This document shows, piece by piece, positions 6,982 to 9,287 of a stretch of DNA of 9,287 nucleotides. The stretch is from assembly GCA_021795795.1 (NCBI GenBank), contig JAJYPA010000305.1:1-9287 (forward strand), read 5' to 3'. The stretch's first letter is position 1. Every line of letters starts with the position of its first letter. This DNA comes from Pseudomonadota bacterium. Lineage in GTDB: Bacteria; Pseudomonadota; Gammaproteobacteria; Halothiobacillales; Halothiobacillaceae. The notes beneath the pieces are model-generated. The model did no database searches, was not told where the DNA came from, and saw only the letters and a program-made list of their open reading frames with translations. The position numbers and the translations under genes were made by a program.

Positions 6982-8679
6982 ATGTTCATCGTCCGCGCTT
7001 CCCATCCCCGTAACGGCGTCATCGAGGTGGATCCCCAAGGCCCTGTCTGCCTGTTGGGCAAAGGGGAACGCTCCCACCTGCGCCTGGAGGGCTGGAATAT
7101 CGCCAAGGAACATGCCCGCATCACCCTGCGAGACGGCGGCCTCTACGTCGAGGCCCTGGGGTCACTCGGCGTCGTCCTGGTCAATGGCGAAAAATTGCGG
7201 GAATACGGCCCCATCCAGCCTGAAGATGACATCCAGATCGCAGGCTACCGTCTGCACATCATCAGTAAAACGAAGGGGACGGCGGATGGGGAGAGACGAG
7301 CGGAGGAATCCCTCCCCATCGTACCTGCCATCACCCTCGAATCTTCGCCTACGGCACCGGCGCCTACTGTCTCTCCCCAAACGCTCATCCCCGCTCCATA
7401 CCGGGATGAGCGTTGGCAACCCCTGCTGCGGGAGGCACAGGAGCGTCTGCGCGCCCAGATGGACCTCAGACGGTTGGATCTCGCGTCCATGCAGGCACAG
7501 GAGCTGCGCCGGGTCGTCGGGCAACTGGTAGAGGAGGTCATCCGCACCATGCGTTCACCCGCTGATGTCGATCAGCAGCGTCTCGCCAAAGAGGTCTTGG
7601 ACGAGGCGGTGGGTCTTGGCCCCCTGGAGGACTTGCTGGCCGATGAGACCATCACCGAAATCATGGTCAATCGCTTCGACGAGGTTTTCATCGAACGGCG
7701 CGGGCGCCTGGAACCGGCACCCGCCACCTTCAGTAGCGAGAGCGCCGTGCGCCACATCATCGACCGCATCGTCGCCCCCGTCGGGCGGCGCATCGACGAA
7801 AGCTCGCCCCTGGTGGATGCCCGCCTGGCCGACGGCTCCCGCGTCAACGCCGTCATCCCGCCCGTGGCGCTCAAGGGGGCCGGCATCACCATCCGTAAAT
7901 TCGCCAAGAAAAGGCTGCAGATTGAGGACCTCATGGCCTTCGGCTCCATTGAAGAGCGGATGTCCCGGTTTTTGAACATCTGCGTCGAGCAGCGCAAAAA
8001 CATTGTCATCTCCGGGGGCACGGGCTCCGGCAAGACGACCCTGCTCAACGTGCTCTCCAATTTCATTCCCGATCACGAGCGCATCGTCACCATCGAGGAC
8101 GCTGCGGAACTGCGCCTGTATCAGCCCAACCTCGTCTCCATGGAGGCGCGCCCGGCCAATATCGAAGGCAGGGGGCAAATCCCCATCCGGGAACTGGTGC
8201 GCAACGCCCTGCGCATGCGTCCGGACCGCATCGTCGTGGGCGAATGCCGCGGCGGTGAGGCGCTGGACATGCTCCAGGCCATGAACACCGGCCACGACGG
8301 CTCCCTCACTACCGCCCACGCCAACGCCCCGCGCGACATGCTCTCGCGCCTGGAGGTCATGGTCATGATGGCGGGCATGGAGCTGCCCCTAACAGCCATC
8401 CGCGAACAGATCGCCTCGGCGGTGGACATCATCGTCCAGATCACCCGCTTTTCCTGCGGCTCGCGCAAAGTAACCAACATCTGCGAGATCACCGGCACCG
8501 AAAGCGGCGTCATCCAATTGCAGGAACTTTTCGTCTTCAAGCAACAGGGCTACGACGCCAATGGCAAAGTGCGCGGGGTCTTTCTGGCCACCGGCGCGGT
8601 CCCCGAGTTCTTCGAGGACATGCGGGCGCGCGGCCTGCCGGTGGACCTCAATCTCTTTCGGGAGGCGGCCGATGAGTAA
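6982..8679 (+). CDS. cpaF: CpaF/TadA pilus motor ATPase with N-terminal FHA domain
   Basis: This 565-residue type II/IV secretion ATPase is longer than a plain CpaF (about 450-480) because an FHA-like domain (about 1-95) is fused to its N-terminus. A Thr/Pro/Ala-rich linker follows (about 96-140). The ATPase part shows a helical N-domain (about 140-205), VNRFDEVFIERRG, then Walker A GGTGSGKTT (345-353, Lys351). An Asp box (VTIEDAAEL) comes next, then the Walker B region MRPDRIVVGECRGGEA with Glu421, and the His box TTAHANAPRDMLSRLE. All are intact, so an active ATPase is expected. It would sit as a hexamer at the inner membrane and power pilin polymerisation. The FHA part has the NG pair (68-69) and His44 but Lys27 and Ala41 where the phosphothreonine-contacting Arg and Ser usually stand, so classic pThr binding is doubtful. 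A TadZ/CpaE gene commonly found just before it is absent. Its stop overlaps the next start by eight bases. Confidence 0.95.
   Translation: MFIVRASHPRNGVIEVDPQGPVCLLGKGERSHLRLEGWNIAKEHARITLRDGGLYVEALGSLGVVLVNGEKLREYGPIQPEDDIQIAGYRLHIISKTKGTADGERRAEESLPIVPAITLESSPTAPAPTVSPQTLIPAPYRDERWQPLLREAQERLRAQMDLRRLDLASMQAQELRRVVGQLVEEVIRTMRSPADVDQQRLAKEVLDEAVGLGPLEDLLADETITEIMVNRFDEVFIERRGRLEPAPATFSSESAVRHIIDRIVAPVGRRIDESSPLVDARLADGSRVNAVIPPVALKGAGITIRKFAKKRLQIEDLMAFGSIEERMSRFLNICVEQRKNIVISGGTGSGKTTLLNVLSNFIPDHERIVTIEDAAELRLYQPNLVSMEARPANIEGRGQIPIRELVRNALRMRPDRIVVGECRGGEALDMLQAMNTGHDGSLTTAHANAPRDMLSRLEVMVMMAGMELPLTAIREQIASAVDIIVQITRFSCGSRKVTNICEITGTESGVIQLQELFVFKQQGYDANGKVRGVFLATGAVPEFFEDMRARGLPVDLNLFREAADE
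7380..7414 (+). repeat. Perfect 12-bp inverted repeat within cpaF linker
   Basis: AACGCTCATCCC (7380-7391) is exactly complementary to GGGATGAGCGTT (7403-7414), with an 11-base loop. It lies inside the coding sequence, at codons 133-145, where the FHA-to-ATPase linker meets the helical domain. No T-run follows, so it is not a classical terminator. A stem this long and perfect is unlikely by chance in about 9 kb. Confidence 0.8.
8661..8665 (+). promoter_or_regulatory. Ribosome binding site for the terminal tadE gene
   Basis: GGAGG within the last codons of cpaF lies 6 bases before ATG 8672. It is the main support for that start and so for the unusually long leader of the downstream protein. 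Confidence 0.7.
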
Positions 8680-9287
8680 GAATGCGTCCATCTCGGCATC
8701 AGACCGGCGCCGATGGTCATCCAGATGTTGGATGATCTGGGATGCCTACTTTCGTTGGAAAAATCATAGGCGACGTCTGCAGAATTGCCTAAGTGCCAGA
8801 TATTTTCTATCGCGGAAGACGCGACCAGCACATCCTGGCGTGACCGCCTCAGCCCAGGGTTCCTGGCAACGGCAATGCGGGGCCGGGGCCATGGAGTTCG
8901 CCATCGCCCTCCCCGCCTTACTGATGCTCCTCCTCGGCACCCTGCAAGGCGCCCTCCTCTACCAAGCTCGCCTGCAGCTCGAAGTGGCCGCCCAGGAGGC
9001 CGTCCGCGCCGGCACCCTCCACGGAGGCAATGTGAGCGCCATGCGCGACGCCCTGGCCCGGGGACTCGTGCCCCTCTACACTCACGGCCAGGACCTGGCT
9101 GCCCTCACCGAGGCCCGCGCCAAGGCCGAGGCCGCCGCAGCCCTCGCCCAAATCCGCATCCTCAACCCCACCCAGGAGGCCTTTGCCGATTTCCAGGAAC
9201 AAACTCGGGACAACACCGGCCGCTGGGTCATCGCCATCCCCGTCGACCACCTCGGTCACCGCAAGACGAGCTTAGGGACGCAAAGCG
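8672..9287 (+). CDS. tadE: TadE-family pseudopilin (3' end missing)
   Basis: The frame opens at ATG 8672 inside the end of cpaF (eight-base overlap with TAA 8677) and stays open to the right edge: 205 codons plus one base. Residues 71-99 match the TadE pattern: CG|AGAMEFAIALPALLMLLLGTL, with Glu75 at +5 after the likely cleavage Gly70, then LQGALLYQARLQLEVAAQEA and VRAG. TadE proteins are processed like prepilins and are needed for pilus assembly. Downstream is an Ala-rich helical part (about 118-165). The oddity is the 70-residue leader: very basic (15 Arg/Lys, 2 Asp), five Trp and three Cys, encoded by DNA poorer in G+C than its flanks. A GTG at 8840 would give a normal 14-residue leader but has no ribosome binding site, whereas ATG 8672 has a strong one. 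TadB/TadC, often next to cpaF, are not here and may follow downstream. Confidence 0.85.
   Translation, partial: MSKNASISASDRRRWSSRCWMIWDAYFRWKNHRRRLQNCLSARYFLSRKTRPAHPGVTASAQGSWQRQCGAGAMEFAIALPALLMLLLGTLQGALLYQARLQLEVAAQEAVRAGTLHGGNVSAMRDALARGLVPLYTHGQDLAALTEARAKAEAAAALAQIRILNPTQEAFADFQEQTRDNTGRWVIAIPVDHLGHRKTSLGTQS
8715..8740 (+). repeat. Two overlapping, mutually exclusive inverted repeats in tadE leader
   Basis: GGTCATCC (8715-8722) can pair with GGATGATC (8730-8737) through eight pairs including one G-U. CCAGAT (8721-8726) can pair instead with ATCTGG (8735-8740). The two stems share bases and cannot form together. They lie 43 bases into the tadE coding sequence. Function is unknown and chance is possible. 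Confidence 0.4.

Noticed and set aside
8729..8810. Possible internal promoter in the lower-G+C tadE leader
   Set aside because: TTGCCT (8785) and TATTTT (8801) are only 10 bases apart, and other pairs lack a -10 match; no acceptable spacing was found.

Overview
This window is an internal piece of one long, single-strand operon for a Tad (tight adherence, Flp-type) pilus: the outer-membrane secretin, its assembly partner, the hexameric motor ATPase and several small pilin-like proteins, with two secreted proteins I do not recognise. The base composition (mostly about 60-70% G+C), the outer-membrane secretin and the protein families point to a Gram-negative proteobacterium of the beta/gamma/Acidithiobacillia kind. 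The species cannot be fixed from the sequence alone.

Layout, all on the + strand: (1) 2-1387, a TadG-like pilus-assembly protein cut by the left edge; (2) 1405-2769, an unrecognised exported protein; (3) 2779-3630, a TadE-like protein with a prepilin-type N-terminus; (4) 3627-4358, an unrecognised periplasmic protein with a possible internal domain duplication; (5) 4373-4594, a tiny Flp-like pilin candidate; (6) 4604-5662, CpaB/RcpC; (7) 5659-6972, the secretin CpaC/RcpA; (8) 6982-8679, the motor ATPase CpaF/TadA with an FHA domain fused to its N-terminus; (9) 8672-9287, a TadE protein cut by the right edge, open to the end of the window. Genes are separated by at most 17 bases or overlap by 4-8 bases (ATGA at 3627 and 5659, an eight-base overlap at 8672). 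This suggests one transcript with translational coupling. No non-coding stretch exceeds 20 bases. I see no promoter, terminator, RNA gene, CRISPR array or insertion sequence; the promoter must lie to the left and the terminator to the right.

Inferred teamwork: CpaF at the inner membrane hydrolyses ATP to drive pilin polymerisation; CpaC forms the outer-membrane pore; CpaB links or stabilises it; the G/xxxxE-F/Y proteins (genes 3, 5 and 9) would be processed by a prepilin peptidase not in this window and act as pilin or minor pilins. The platform proteins TadB/TadC, the localisation ATPase TadZ/CpaE and the peptidase are not seen. TadZ is missing from its common place between secretin and ATPase, where instead the ATPase itself carries an FHA domain.

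The points most worth a second look are a perfect 12-bp inverted repeat inside the FHA-ATPase linker, the degenerate FHA domain, the odd 70-residue basic leader of the last TadE protein, and the two uncharacterised secreted proteins. No wholly new system is evident; this is a variant Tad locus.
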